DNA of 64,000 bases, taken from Hyphomicrobiales bacterium. GTDB taxonomy: Bacteria; Pseudomonadota; Alphaproteobacteria; Rhizobiales; Beijerinckiaceae. Positions within the stretch are counted from its first letter, which is position 1. Each line of letters starts with the position of its first letter. The notes beneath the pieces are model-generated. The model did no database searches and was not told the DNA's origin. It saw only the letters and a list, made by a program, of their open reading frames with translations. The DNA is taken from the NCBI GenBank assembly GCA_025351165.1, contig JANXWK010000016.1, forward strand, positions 1 to 64,000, read 5' to 3'. Of this stretch, positions 1 through 9,115 are shown piece after piece. The translations under genes and the position numbers were made by a program.

Positions 1-111
1 GTAAGCGGTTTTTTGCTTAAAACATGCGACAATACAAAAAACTAGATCACTATTTTATTTAATTAAAAAAAATGATCTAAAACATTTCGGATGCGGATTA
101 TTTGCATATCC

Positions 112-130
112 AAAAAAAAGCACAAGTGCT
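112..130 (-). terminator. weak intrinsic terminator of the M17 aminopeptidase
   Basis: Read leftward, the sequence AGCACTTGTGCT forms a short hairpin (4-5 bp stem) followed directly by a run of eight T. It overlaps the stop codon of the aminopeptidase gene. The stem is short, so termination may be partial. The rest of positions 1-111 is AT-rich with no gene that I can support. Confidence 0.4.
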
Positions 131-1532
131 ATTTTAAATATCGTTTCTCTATAAGCTCCAAAACCAATCGCGACACTTGCACTTCTCCCCCCTCTGGATG
201 CGCTGGCTTGGGTGCGGGCGACCACGCATAAGTATCAAAATGACACCAGCTAATGCCTTTTTCAACAAAACGGCGCAAAAACAGTGCAGCCGTAATGGAG
301 CCTGCAAACCCGCCATTTGACACATGGTTTACATCGGCAATTTTGGAGGACAGCATCGTATCATAATTATTCCACAGGGGCAGCCGCCACACAGGGTCAT
401 GCGTTTTATTTGCAGCCTGTTGAATATCAATAGCTAGCACCTCATCATCCGTGTAAAACGGTGGTAGTTCTGGTCCCAAAGCTACACGCGCGGCACCCGT
501 TAAAGTGGCAAAATCCAGCAATAAATCTGGCATATCCTCGCATGCTAGCGTTAAGGCATCTGCCAAAATCAACCGTCCTTCAGCATCCGTATTGCCAATT
601 TCCACGCTCAGCCCCTTGCGGCTGGATAAAACATCGCCTGGGCGAAACGCATTGGCAGAAATGGAATTTTCAACAATTGGTAAAATAACACGCAACCGCA
701 CGGGCAATTTCAGGCTCATGACCATTTGCGCAATGGCTAATGTAATTGCCCCGCCTCCCATGTCTTTTTTCATTAAAAGCATGGAGGCATCTGGCTTAAT
801 GTTTAATCCTCCCGTGTCAAAACACACAGATTTACCAACCAGTGTCACTTTGGGATGGCTTTCATCGCCCCAAACAAAATCAACTAGACATGGCGCATCG
901 CTTGAGGCTCGCCCAACAGCATGAACCATCGGGAAGTTTTGAACCAAAAGCTCATCCCCCACACTAATGGAGGCTTTTGCACCATGCGCCTTAGCCAGAT
1001 CAAGAGCAGCTTTTGCAAATGCCGTGCAGTTCAAATCATTGGTAGGTGTGTTAATGAGATCACGCCCAAATGCTACGGCATCTGCAATAATACCAATACG
1101 TTTTATATTCATATCTGCAGAAACAACCAGCTTGCAGGTTGCATCGGTTTTTTTTAAGTCAGGTTTTTTTAAATACCGTGTAAATTTATAGGATCCCAAT
1201 AAAAACCCTAACACGGCTAATTCAAGAGCGTCAGCATTTAAACCTGTTTCAACAAAATGATATATGCCCTCTGGCAAAAGGCTTGGCAGTTTACCAGCTA
1301 AAAATGGATCATGGTTTATGCCTGTTCCTTGGCACAAAATAACTGCTTCTAAAGCACCATTTGGGCCAGGCACAAGCAGGACTTTGCCCAACGCATGCCT
1401 AAAATGAACAGCTGCGATATAGCCTTGCGCAGTAGGAGATAAGTCCTCAACAATGCTTGAAAAAACAGACTCCTCCACCAAATAAATTGGACATGATTGA
1501 GCCTCATCAAATACACAAATGGAAGAAAGCAT
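129..1532 (-). CDS. leucyl aminopeptidase family protein (peptidase M17)
   Basis: A cytosolic dinuclear-metal aminopeptidase that removes N-terminal residues from peptides during peptide turnover. At 467 residues it is slightly shorter than PepA (about 500). The C-terminal catalytic half is clear: GKSVCFDTGG at residues 233-242 and KKDMGGG near 255-261 give the expected metal-binding Lys234, Asp239 and Asp257. NTDAEGRL at 314-321 is the family signature, with Asp316 and Glu318 as ligands. The N-terminal domain is divergent, as in the Rhizobiales PepA paralogues annotated only as leucyl aminopeptidase family. It is divergent from the TadD-like gene at 1635, so the interval 1533-1634 must hold both promoters. 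The family is certain; substrate preference is not. Confidence 0.93.
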   Translation of the reverse strand: MLSSICVFDEAQSCPIYLVEESVFSSIVEDLSPTAQGYIAAVHFRHALGKVLLVPGPNGALEAVILCQGTGINHDPFLAGKLPSLLPEGIYHFVETGLNADALELAVLGFLLGSYKFTRYLKKPDLKKTDATCKLVVSADMNIKRIGIIADAVAFGRDLINTPTNDLNCTAFAKAALDLAKAHGAKASISVGDELLVQNFPMVHAVGRASSDAPCLVDFVWGDESHPKVTLVGKSVCFDTGGLNIKPDASMLLMKKDMGGGAITLAIAQMVMSLKLPVRLRVILPIVENSISANAFRPGDVLSSRKGLSVEIGNTDAEGRLILADALTLACEDMPDLLLDFATLTGAARVALGPELPPFYTDDEVLAIDIQQAANKTHDPVWRLPLWNNYDTMLSSKIADVNHVSNGGFAGSITAALFLRRFVEKGISWCHFDTYAWSPAPKPAHPEGGEVQVSRLVLELIEKRYLK

Positions 1533-1634
1533 TATACTGTCCTAAAGATTTAAACCTGAATTTACCTATCCATAAGAATGATTAACGAAACATTAGGGTT
1601 AACAGACTATTTATTAAGGGATGTGATTTCGAAT

Positions 1635-2444
1635 ATGGAAAGCTTTTCGAGTATGCTTAAGCAAATTAAAACTAAACGTATTTTTTTAATAGCTTTTATG
1701 GCTTGCGCCCTTTCTGGATGCATGAACCGATCAGCCGACATAACAGGGTCCATTCGCAACCAAAATCCAGATGAGCTTCGCTCATTGGAAAAGTCACAAG
1801 GAGACAGATATTCACAGCGTCCCGGCGATAAAAATGCGGGGCTGGCATATGCTCAGACATTGCGTGCATTAGGCCAGACAAGCCAGGCTGTAGCGGTTCT
1901 GGAATCTACAGCTATCGCAAATCAAAAAGATAACGAAGTGCAAGCTGCTTTTGGCAAAGCTTTGGCAGAAGCGGGCCAGCTTGAACAGGCCTCGAACGTT
2001 TTGGCCAGTGCGCATTCTCCAGATCGCCCAGACTGGCGTATATTGTCAGCACAAGGAACAGTTGCAGACCAACAGAATAATCATGAAAAGGCACAGAGTT
2101 TCTACAGACAAGCTCTTGGCATTGCGCCGAATGAGCCCTCAGTTCTATCAAATCTTGGACTATCCTTTGCACTGTCCAAACAGCTTTCGGTTGCAGAATC
2201 GACCCTGCGCTCCGCTGTTTCCCAGCCAAAATCTGATCCACGCATAAGAGGAAATCTGGCCCTTGTTTTAGCTCTTCAGGGTAAGTTTGCAGAATCTGAA
2301 GAGGTTGCACGTCGCGATCTTCCCCCTGCTGAAGCAGAAGCTAATGTTGCTTACATGCGCCAGATGCTAAGCCAGCAGAACCGCTGGAAACAAATTGAAA
2401 AAGCAGAAAAAACAACAGGTAAAAAAGCACAAAAACAAACATAA
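1635..2444 (+). CDS. TadD-like tetratricopeptide-repeat lipoprotein
   Basis: A probable outer-membrane-anchored TPR lipoprotein of the TadD type, which in Flp/Tad pilus systems helps assemble the secretin. From the ATG at 1635 the protein has 269 residues; a later ATG at 1653 is equally possible, and the upstream ATG at 1578 would place a long hydrophilic stretch before the signal sequence. The hydrophobic segment ends in a lipobox (LSGC, Cys29 from 1635). It is followed by the GSI-type linker seen in Rhizobiales TadD, then several TPR-like helical pairs rich in A, L and Q (about residues 50-230) and a basic Lys/Gln-rich tail. No other intact tad gene is in the window; only a broken tadG remnant lies 14 kb away, so its pilus role here is uncertain. 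The phosphopantetheinyl transferase gene starts one base after its stop. Confidence 0.75.
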   Translation: MESFSSMLKQIKTKRIFLIAFMACALSGCMNRSADITGSIRNQNPDELRSLEKSQGDRYSQRPGDKNAGLAYAQTLRALGQTSQAVAVLESTAIANQKDNEVQAAFGKALAEAGQLEQASNVLASAHSPDRPDWRILSAQGTVADQQNNHEKAQSFYRQALGIAPNEPSVLSNLGLSFALSKQLSVAESTLRSAVSQPKSDPRIRGNLALVLALQGKFAESEEVARRDLPPAEAEANVAYMRQMLSQQNRWKQIEKAEKTTGKKAQKQT

Positions 2445-2445
2445 T

Positions 2446-3105
2446 ATGCATGTTAATTTTTCTCAAAGCCTAAATCTTGAAAGCAGTCTTCCCGCTGTGT
2501 TTGTCATTGACTTAACACAGCCAATCAATCTGCCCCTTCCCCCTTCAACAACGGCAGAACTGGATTTTGCTCAAAATCTGCTAAATCCTGAATATTTTTT
2601 ACTGTGCCGCAAAACTGCCCGCACTCTCATAGCGCATTATTCTGGATTACCAGCAACCACCCTGGAAATCATAAAAAGCGCGACAGGCGCATTAGAAATA
2701 TTACCCTCAGGAGATCTCCACATAAGCCTCTCACATCGTGGTAGCCTTACAGCCATTGCACTTTCTAAAAACCCAATAGGGGTTGATCTGGAAATTGCTG
2801 ACAACACAATTAACATTCCCTGGAGTGTTCTTCATCCCTTTGAACGCACAAGAATTGAGCGCGCAGAAACACAAAGCCGTATGGATATTTTCTATCAGAT
2901 ATGGACCAAAAAAGAGGCCTGTGTGAAGGCGCTTGGCCTAGGCTTCAGCATTCCTCCAGAGAGTTTTTGTCTTTTGCCCGAGCAAGCGTCTACGATGCTC
3001 AAAAAGAAAAATATCCAACTTGATTATAAAATGCTTGAACTATCTCCCAATAAAACTATTCATGTAAGCTTGGCACAGGCCATACCTTTACTCAGATTGA
3101 TTTAA
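2446..3105 (+). CDS. 4'-phosphopantetheinyl transferase superfamily protein
   Basis: Sfp-type transferase that moves the phosphopantetheine arm of CoA to a serine of a carrier protein. The two family motifs are present: GVDLE (residues 112-116 from the ATG at 2446) and WTKKEACVK (153-161), containing the Mg-binding acidic residues and catalytic Lys. The length of 219 residues fits Sfp/AcpT-type enzymes. I chose the ATG at 2446 because an earlier in-frame ATG at 2395 lies inside the TadD-like gene and would add a Lys-rich tail with no counterpart in the family. It is probably co-transcribed with the upstream gene. The target carrier protein is unknown: no polyketide or peptide synthetase lies in the window, and whether AcpP itself is the substrate cannot be told. 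Confidence 0.85.
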   Translation: MHVNFSQSLNLESSLPAVFVIDLTQPINLPLPPSTTAELDFAQNLLNPEYFLLCRKTARTLIAHYSGLPATTLEIIKSATGALEILPSGDLHISLSHRGSLTAIALSKNPIGVDLEIADNTINIPWSVLHPFERTRIERAETQSRMDIFYQIWTKKEACVKALGLGFSIPPESFCLLPEQASTMLKKKNIQLDYKMLELSPNKTIHVSLAQAIPLLRLI

Positions 3106-3114
3106 GAAGACATC

Positions 3115-3807
3115 ATGGACACTCTAAGCTTTTACCTTATCCCTGCACTGCAGATTATTTGGATTGACCTACTTCTGTCCGGTGACAATGCTGTTGTTAT
3201 TGCACTTGCGTCTCGCAATTTACCACCAGAACTCAGAAAAAAAGTGGTCTTTTACGGGGCAGCCCTTGCTATTGGTCTACGTATTTTATTTACGGTTTTA
3301 ACCAATTTTCTGCTTGATATGCCATGGATCAAAGCAATCGGTGCAATTCTGCTTATTTGGGTTGCTGTGAAACTTCTTGTAAGTGAAGAAGAAGATACGA
3401 GTAAAATAAAACCAGCAGATAGCTTAAGACAGGCTATACAGACAATCGCCATTGCAGATCTTGTTATGAGTCTAGACAATGTTCTTGCCATTGCCGCTGC
3501 TGCAAAGGGCAGCGTGGGATTAATTATTTTTGGTCTGTTGGCAAGCATCCCACTTGTAATAGCAGGTTCGCAGTTAATACTAACAATGCTGACGCGCTAC
3601 CCCATCCTGGTATGGGCAGGTGCAGCATTGCTGGGCTGGGTTGCAGGCGAGATATTTGTGCATGATGCAGGTGTCATCAATACTTTAGGCTTGAAGGTAC
3701 CCAACATTAACATCGGATCATTTTCAGTAAACGCAGCGCCTGTTATTGGAGCATGTATTGTTATTGTAATTGGGTATTTTTTCACATGGCGTAAAAAACT
3801 AACTTAA
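3115..3807 (+). CDS. TerC/YjbE-family integral membrane protein
   Basis: Polytopic inner-membrane protein of the TerC family, whose members are linked to metal-ion (often manganese) export or resistance. Two repeated signatures are visible: DLLLSGDNAVVIALA near residues 18-32 and DLVMSLDNVLAIAAAA near 116-131. Each carries the intramembrane Asp-Asn pair typical of the superfamily. I count about seven hydrophobic segments. The 230-residue length fits the short YjbE form without CBS or CorC domains. It follows the phosphopantetheinyl transferase gene by 9 bp and ends in a 4-bp convergent overlap with the heparinase-like gene. No yybP-ykoY riboswitch (common for this family) was recognised upstream, where there is no room for one. 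Confidence 0.9.
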   Translation: MDTLSFYLIPALQIIWIDLLLSGDNAVVIALASRNLPPELRKKVVFYGAALAIGLRILFTVLTNFLLDMPWIKAIGAILLIWVAVKLLVSEEEDTSKIKPADSLRQAIQTIAIADLVMSLDNVLAIAAAAKGSVGLIIFGLLASIPLVIAGSQLILTMLTRYPILVWAGAALLGWVAGEIFVHDAGVINTLGLKVPNINIGSFSVNAAPVIGACIVIVIGYFFTWRKKLT

Positions 3808-5519
3808 ATACGTTCCAGAACCCAGTCAATTTTGGTACTTATACTGGCGCGACCCAGTATGACAATCTGGCTGGTTTTTTGCTGTCCCTGAGCCGTTGCA
3901 AAATAAATGCTGTTTTCAATTTCAACAGGCTGGCCAGAAGCAGTAAACTTCCATGTTTCTTTATTTTGCATCTCAAGTTTTACTTCAGTTTTATCATCAT
4001 TTAATTCTGCCCTGACCAATGGATGCAAGTGAAACCTGAGGGCAAAAGGTAAATTAGTAGGTATGATTTTCTTTTGAAACTGATGTGTATTTGTGGTTTT
4101 GGTCTTTGATGAATGACCATCTTCACTTTGCGAGGCTTGCAACATATCCTGGCCTTCAAGTCTTAAGCCGGTCTTGTCAAGCCAGAATGAGCGCTGATAT
4201 ACAAGTCCAAAATTCGTCAAATACCCATCATGGCGCGCAATCAGCATGTCTCCATCCTCAATAATTTGACGCCCGTAAGTAAGGTGTACTGGCCCTTCTG
4301 TAATTTTGGTTTCAGTATCAAACTCTTTGGAATAAGAACTGGAAAACGTGCTTGATGATGTATTGTTAATGGTCAAAGCTGAATGGGCTGCCGTTTGACG
4401 GGATTGACTGACCTGCTCTCTAGAACCTGACAGAGGCGCACCACAATTTACAATAATACGGTTCAAACCTGAAGAAAATTCAAAGCTGAGACATCCAGCA
4501 TGAGCAAATGAAGAATAGTTGAGCGGTGGCCCGCGACCAGCATCCACCAGTAAAACTGATTTGTTTTTGTCCAACCGCTGATAACCGCTATAGCTTGCAT
4601 CAAGTAATGGAGCGGTTGACGCACCAAGGTAAGGTAATATACGAGCAACAAGACCTGTTTCAGTTGCGCTCATACCATTAAAAACACCAATACTACCATC
4701 TGTGTGGCGTAGTAGCTTTAGCATGCCAAGTATTCTATTTATGGCATCTGGAATAAGGACAGGAACAGATCTGCTTCTAGCCACAAACATCTGCTGTAAA
4801 GGCAAAAGATCAAGAACAGCATCAAGCAGAATATGTGGGTTTCTACTGATGTGACCGCCATCAGGCAAAATTTCCAGTTTTAAGGTTTTAAGTAGCCCTG
4901 CTTCCGCACGTGATAAAAAGTTTTGAGACACGTTTAAACACTGCGCAAAATAATTTAAAGCAGTCCACGCCATCAAGCGATCAATCTGTGGCAAACCAAG
5001 TCTTAATTCTTTGTCGAGAATTGAAGCCTGAAAGCTAATCGACGCCATGAAACTGTGGTAAAATTCAGGTTCAGCGCCCTCCAGTAATACAGGAGCCTGA
5101 GATACAAACGACATAAGCCTGCGTGATAAAACAGAAGGACGCATGACAAAGCCATTCGAACTCTTACCATACGTATTTATCCAATCATCAACCAGGACAC
5201 GCGCATGAGGGTTATGACGGGCACAAACATGTCTTAACCATCCAAAAGCATGCAGTTCTTTTGCAAAAGCTGGACTTGGAGGAATGACGTCGAATATGGA
5301 TTGAAAACTCGATCCATCTGTATTGACACTGATATGACGACCCGCAAACGTCAAGCGACCCGCAAAAATATCATCTGCAATTGTTGGGTCAACTGTTCGC
5401 AGTTCTGGTGGGCTCACAACAATCTTCGTTGCGGAACTGAAGCCACTTGGTACTATAAAAGATTTTAAGCGTTTAATTTCTCTTATAAATTTATATGTTG
5501 TAGCCTTTGACCAAAGCAT
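3804..5519 (-). CDS. heparinase II/III-family protein
   Basis: Alginate-lyase/heparinase II-III superfamily protein of 571 residues: an all-alpha toroid N-terminal half (about 1-340) followed by a beta-sandwich heparinase II/III-like domain (about 350-560). The region around LLVDAGRGPPLNYSSFAHAG (near residues 325-345) matches the family's substrate-cleft segment with its conserved His. Uncharacterised Rhizobiales homologues are thought to act on uronic-acid-containing polysaccharides, but the substrate is unknown. No signal peptide is evident, so it may act in the cytoplasm or be exported by another route. It is the last gene of a leftward run after the zinc-ribbon gene and hpt, with 45 bp between it and hpt. 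Confidence 0.88.
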   Translation of the reverse strand: MLWSKATTYKFIREIKRLKSFIVPSGFSSATKIVVSPPELRTVDPTIADDIFAGRLTFAGRHISVNTDGSSFQSIFDVIPPSPAFAKELHAFGWLRHVCARHNPHARVLVDDWINTYGKSSNGFVMRPSVLSRRLMSFVSQAPVLLEGAEPEFYHSFMASISFQASILDKELRLGLPQIDRLMAWTALNYFAQCLNVSQNFLSRAEAGLLKTLKLEILPDGGHISRNPHILLDAVLDLLPLQQMFVARSRSVPVLIPDAINRILGMLKLLRHTDGSIGVFNGMSATETGLVARILPYLGASTAPLLDASYSGYQRLDKNKSVLLVDAGRGPPLNYSSFAHAGCLSFEFSSGLNRIIVNCGAPLSGSREQVSQSRQTAAHSALTINNTSSSTFSSSYSKEFDTETKITEGPVHLTYGRQIIEDGDMLIARHDGYLTNFGLVYQRSFWLDKTGLRLEGQDMLQASQSEDGHSSKTKTTNTHQFQKKIIPTNLPFALRFHLHPLVRAELNDDKTEVKLEMQNKETWKFTASGQPVEIENSIYFATAQGQQKTSQIVILGRASISTKIDWVLERI

Positions 5520-5564
5520 TATTTTTCCACACCCGACTGCTTTGTAGACTTAGAATTTATAATA

Positions 5565-6095
5565 CTAGACCATAACACCAACAAAAGGCAATTCACGAAG
5601 AGAATGAGCAACATCCATTCCATATCCTACAACAAATTTGTCTGGGCATTCAAACCCCACAAAATCAGGTATAATTTGAACAGCACGTTTATGTGGTTTT
5701 TCCAGCAAAACGCAAGTTAAAACACTTGCCGCGCCTCTGGCACTCAGTAAATCCTTTGCATAAGCCAAAGTACGCCCTGATTCAAGGATGTCATCAAGCA
5801 GCAAGACATCCCTGTCTTCAACCGAGCTCTCAATATTTTTAACAATATCTACCTGACCTGAAGACGTTGTTGCTTTTCTGTAACTGGAGAGTTGCATAAA
5901 TTCAACATCAGGTGAAAGCTTTGCACGATACATGGCTCTGATAAGGTCAGCAGCAAACATGAAGCTTCCTTTGAGTATAGGTACAACCAAAAGCTTGCGT
6001 GGCTGGATGGCAGCAATCTCCACAGCCAAAGCCTGTATGCGTTGAGCTATCGCCTCCTCGCTGATCAATATTCTGATGTTTGAATGATCAATCAT
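5565..6095 (-). CDS. hpt: hypoxanthine phosphoribosyltransferase
   Basis: Purine-salvage enzyme that converts hypoxanthine or guanine plus PRPP to IMP or GMP in the cytoplasm. The type I PRTase PRPP-binding signature VLLLDDILESGRTL lies at residues 97-110 and the flexible-loop SSYRKATTSSG at 70-80. The C-terminal FVGFECPDKFVVGYGMD segment is the usual base-binding and metal-binding end. The 176-residue length is typical. It starts directly after the stop of the zinc-ribbon gene, so the two are almost certainly translated from one message. Confidence 0.95.
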   Translation of the reverse strand: MIDHSNIRILISEEAIAQRIQALAVEIAAIQPRKLLVVPILKGSFMFAADLIRAMYRAKLSPDVEFMQLSSYRKATTSSGQVDIVKNIESSVEDRDVLLLDDILESGRTLAYAKDLLSARGAASVLTCVLLEKPHKRAVQIIPDFVGFECPDKFVVGYGMDVAHSLRELPFVGVMV

Positions 6096-7064
6096 TTACT
6101 GTACCCCAGCAACCATGTCGCCCCTTGTTTCAAATCGAACAAGGACATCATGTCCCTCTTCTGGTGGGCCAGAAAGCTTGCGCCTGAACTTTACACTTTC
6201 GCCAGGTTCGAGAACTGGTTTGTCAGCAGTGGCTTTCCAGCTGTAAATCTCACGCCCATTTTCAGATCGTATCGCAAAACGCAGCCGTGAGAGCTTAACA
6301 CTCTGGCGCGTCACATTGGTAATTTCCCCTTCCACCGTTAATTCAGGATTACCCTGCTCCAGAGCAATCTTGCTGCTTACATTTTGAATAACAACACCCC
6401 GTAAATTAACTGGCAAACCTACCATCTTATAAAGATTGGCACTCTGTGGCAGAGCCTGCACAACAGATTCACGGTAGATAATTCCAGCTCCAAGTATCAC
6501 AAAAATAAGAGCGGCTAAACTGGCAGCTACAGGTATTTTCCTATTTTTTTTCTTGTAGTTTCCAGTTTTTTTGCCTATTTCGACAGGTTTTAAAATTTTT
6601 GCTGATCTTGAAGCTTTAAGCTCGCGCCTCTTATGAGTTTTTTCTGATAGCCAGTTTTTAAATGCAGTAATGCGTGTAGCGGACTTAACATCAGGAGCAA
6701 TCAAGGGCTCTATAGCCTCTCCTCCAAATTCTTCAGCTGTAGGCGTATCAAAAAGGGCATCTATGTCATCTTGAGAATTCTCCGGCAAATCATCACCTGA
6801 CGCCATTAAATCATCGTCAACTGTGCGTTCGACTTTTAAATTTATACGACCTGTTCCTGCATCAATATCGCCTGTCTCAGATACAGGGATCTTGGATAAT
6901 ACGTCAATAATCTGACTATCTTCCTGTTTATGAATAAAAGGCAGCTCCGCATGAGCCTGCCATACGTTTTTGCAAGAAGCGCACCGCACTTTCCTACCCT
7001 CGGCTTTTATGCTTCCATCTGGCATTTCATAACGTGTAGAGCAGGCAGGGCATTGAATGAACAT
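6096..7064 (-). CDS. MJ0042-type zinc-ribbon / DUF3426-like membrane protein
   Basis: 322-residue protein with an N-terminal zinc ribbon: Cys5 and Cys8 in CPAC, Cys28 and Cys31 in CASC, as in the MJ0042 finger family. An acidic low-complexity region (about 40-130) and a very basic stretch (about 143-176) follow. A single transmembrane helix lies near 177-197. The C-terminal domain (about 210-322) looks like the DUF3426/FxLYD beta-sandwich, with the phrase ITNVTRQSVKLSRLRF. Topology suggests a cytoplasmic finger and a periplasmic sandwich. The function is unknown. Its place back to back with ftsE is conserved in Rhizobiales. The 207-bp gap to ftsE (7065-7271) must contain both promoters; I could not pick them out with confidence. 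Confidence 0.85.
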   Translation of the reverse strand: MFIQCPACSTRYEMPDGSIKAEGRKVRCASCKNVWQAHAELPFIHKQEDSQIIDVLSKIPVSETGDIDAGTGRINLKVERTVDDDLMASGDDLPENSQDDIDALFDTPTAEEFGGEAIEPLIAPDVKSATRITAFKNWLSEKTHKRRELKASRSAKILKPVEIGKKTGNYKKKNRKIPVAASLAALIFVILGAGIIYRESVVQALPQSANLYKMVGLPVNLRGVVIQNVSSKIALEQGNPELTVEGEITNVTRQSVKLSRLRFAIRSENGREIYSWKATADKPVLEPGESVKFRRKLSGPPEEGHDVLVRFETRGDMVAGVQ

Positions 7065-7271
7065 GTTTTAAAGCCATAAAATTTCTGTTTGATCTTGAAC
7101 TTTTCAAATAAGCTTTACTTGCGTAAGAAACTTATCAACCTCTATTGGTCGCTCTTTATGGTTAAAATGAAGTAAAAATTAAGTTGATTCGACATATCAT
7201 TTGATGAAATCAGCATAACAAAAATAATTTAAAGCTTTTAACAGACACAAATAACCAAAGGCCTTAGCACA

Positions 7272-7931
7272 GTGGTAAGATTTGAAAATGTAGGTCTACG
7301 ATATGGGCTTGGCTATGAGATACTTAAAGACGTCAATTTTCACATTGCGCCTCGCTCTTTTCAATTCATGACTGGGCCATCTGGCTCGGGAAAAACAAGT
7401 TTGCTGAAAATGATATTACAGCAACTTAAGCCAACGCGCGGCAAGGTTACACTTTTTAAGCGTGATTCAAAGGATATTGGCAAAGATGAGCTTGCTGGCC
7501 TACGCCGTCGAATAGGAATAATTTTTCAGGATTTTCACCTGCTTGATCATTTAACAATTTATGAGAATGTTGCCTTGCCGCTTCGTGTACAAGGTAAGGA
7601 AGAAAACACATACAGGAACGAAGTGATAGAACTCTTGCGTTGGGTTGGCCTTGGTGAAAGAATGCACGCCCCTCCTGTTATTCTCTCTGGCGGAGAAAAG
7701 CAGCGTGCTGCGATTGCCAGAGCTTTAATTGTGCGCCCAGAACTATTGCTGGCAGATGAGCCAACTGGAAATGTAGATCCAGCCTTGGCCCAGAGGCTTC
7801 TACGCCTATTTGTGGAACTCAATAAACTTGGAACAACAATTATTTTGGCGACACATGATTTTTCTTTGATGGATCAGTATGATGCGCCACGCATCGTACT
7901 TGCGGAGGGACAAGTTCATGTCTTTGAATGA
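7272..7931 (+). CDS. ftsE: cell division ATP-binding protein FtsE
   Basis: ABC-type ATPase of the FtsEX complex, which couples the cytoplasmic divisome to periplasmic peptidoglycan hydrolases. Walker A GPSGSGKT is at residues 35-42, the Q-loop FQDF at 85-88, the signature LSGGEKQ at 138-144 and Walker B LLLADEP at 158-164, with the D-loop NVD after it. At 219 residues it is full length. The start is a GTG; no ATG lies nearby in frame. It overlaps ftsX by 14 bp, the classic arrangement that ties translation of the two subunits. Confidence 0.96.
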   Translation: MVRFENVGLRYGLGYEILKDVNFHIAPRSFQFMTGPSGSGKTSLLKMILQQLKPTRGKVTLFKRDSKDIGKDELAGLRRRIGIIFQDFHLLDHLTIYENVALPLRVQGKEENTYRNEVIELLRWVGLGERMHAPPVILSGGEKQRAAIARALIVRPELLLADEPTGNVDPALAQRLLRLFVELNKLGTTIILATHDFSLMDQYDAPRIVLAEGQVHVFE

Positions 7932-9063
7932 GCCTGGATTTCAAACTGATACATCGGACGAGGAACTTATCAGACGCGAGCGTAATCGTCAGGCGCTTGA
8001 AGCTATTATCAACGGACACAAGGCGCCAGTTTTACAAGTTAAAAAACGTCCCTCAGTTAAACAGCATGTGAGTAAAACCCGCAGACAGCTACATAACTTG
8101 GGCGATGCTTTTCAAGATACCTTTTCAAAAATAACCCAGGGCAAGTCCTTGGATACTTATCAAACTGCACTTGTACCGTTGGAGTCTATTTCTGGTCGGG
8201 CTTTGATAATAGTCATTATAATTATGACATTTTTGGCCTCAATGACTGCTGGGGCTGTGGAAATGATCTCAGAGGCCTCTTCTGGATGGAGTACTGAAAT
8301 AGCGCGCGAAATGACCATTCAGATACGTCCAAAACTTGGCCGTAACATTGAAAATGATTTATCTGCCGTAGAAAAACTTACCCAAAACTTAGATATTGTG
8401 TCTAGTGTCATTGTTTTCAGCAAAACACAGTCAGAACAACTGCTTGAACCTTGGCTTGGAACAAGTTTGAATCTGGATCAGATACCAGTACCACGTATTG
8501 TTGTGCTCAAGCTTAAAACTGATAAAAGTCTTGATTTCACGCGCTCTATTCAAAATCTAAAACAGGACCTTCAAACAAATATCCCCACTGCAACGCTTGA
8601 TGATCATCGTAAATGGGGATCAAGACTGGAGACCATGGCAGGAACGATGGTGTTTTCTGGAATTTTTATCCTTATTTTAGTTCTTGTTGCAACTACCTTG
8701 GCAATAGCATTTGCAACAAGGGGTGCAATGGCAGGTACCCGCGAAATTATTAATGTGCTGCATTTGGTAGGTGCCGAAGACCGTTTTATTGCAGATGAAT
8801 TCCAGCGTCATTTTCTAAAGCTTGGCGCAAGAGGAGGAGCTGTTGGCGGCATGGGTGCGATACTGGTTTTTTTCGCGGCAGGCAAAGTATCACAGTCGCT
8901 CGCTTTGACACCTCAAGGAGATCAGCTTGAGGCACTGTTTGGAAGTTTTTCATTAGGATTGCGCGGTTATGCCGCTATTTTTGCCATTATGTTGCTCGTG
9001 GCTGCCCTAACGGCGATTATAACACGTGTTACTGTTTACCGAAACTTACAGGGATTGGATTAA
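7918..9063 (+). CDS. ftsX: cell division protein FtsX (permease subunit)
   Basis: Four-helix membrane partner of FtsE. Hydrophobic segments lie near residues 95-115 of the 381-residue protein (VIIIIMTFLASM) and at three C-terminal places (about 250-280, 305-330, 345-370). A large periplasmic loop between the first two is where FtsX binds hydrolase activators in other bacteria. The start at 7918 is supported by a GGAGG ribosome-binding site at 7904-7908, nine bases upstream; an earlier in-frame ATG at 7879 lacks one. The cytoplasmic N-terminal tail of about 95 residues is hydrophilic and basic, longer than in E. coli but common in alphaproteobacteria. Confidence 0.94.
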   Translation: MSLNEPGFQTDTSDEELIRRERNRQALEAIINGHKAPVLQVKKRPSVKQHVSKTRRQLHNLGDAFQDTFSKITQGKSLDTYQTALVPLESISGRALIIVIIIMTFLASMTAGAVEMISEASSGWSTEIAREMTIQIRPKLGRNIENDLSAVEKLTQNLDIVSSVIVFSKTQSEQLLEPWLGTSLNLDQIPVPRIVVLKLKTDKSLDFTRSIQNLKQDLQTNIPTATLDDHRKWGSRLETMAGTMVFSGIFILILVLVATTLAIAFATRGAMAGTREIINVLHLVGAEDRFIADEFQRHFLKLGARGGAVGGMGAILVFFAAGKVSQSLALTPQGDQLEALFGSFSLGLRGYAAIFAIMLLVAALTAIITRVTVYRNLQGLD

Positions 9064-9115
9064 GCTGAGATTACAGACCACCTAATTAAACGCACAATAA
9101 ACATGAAGAGGCTAC

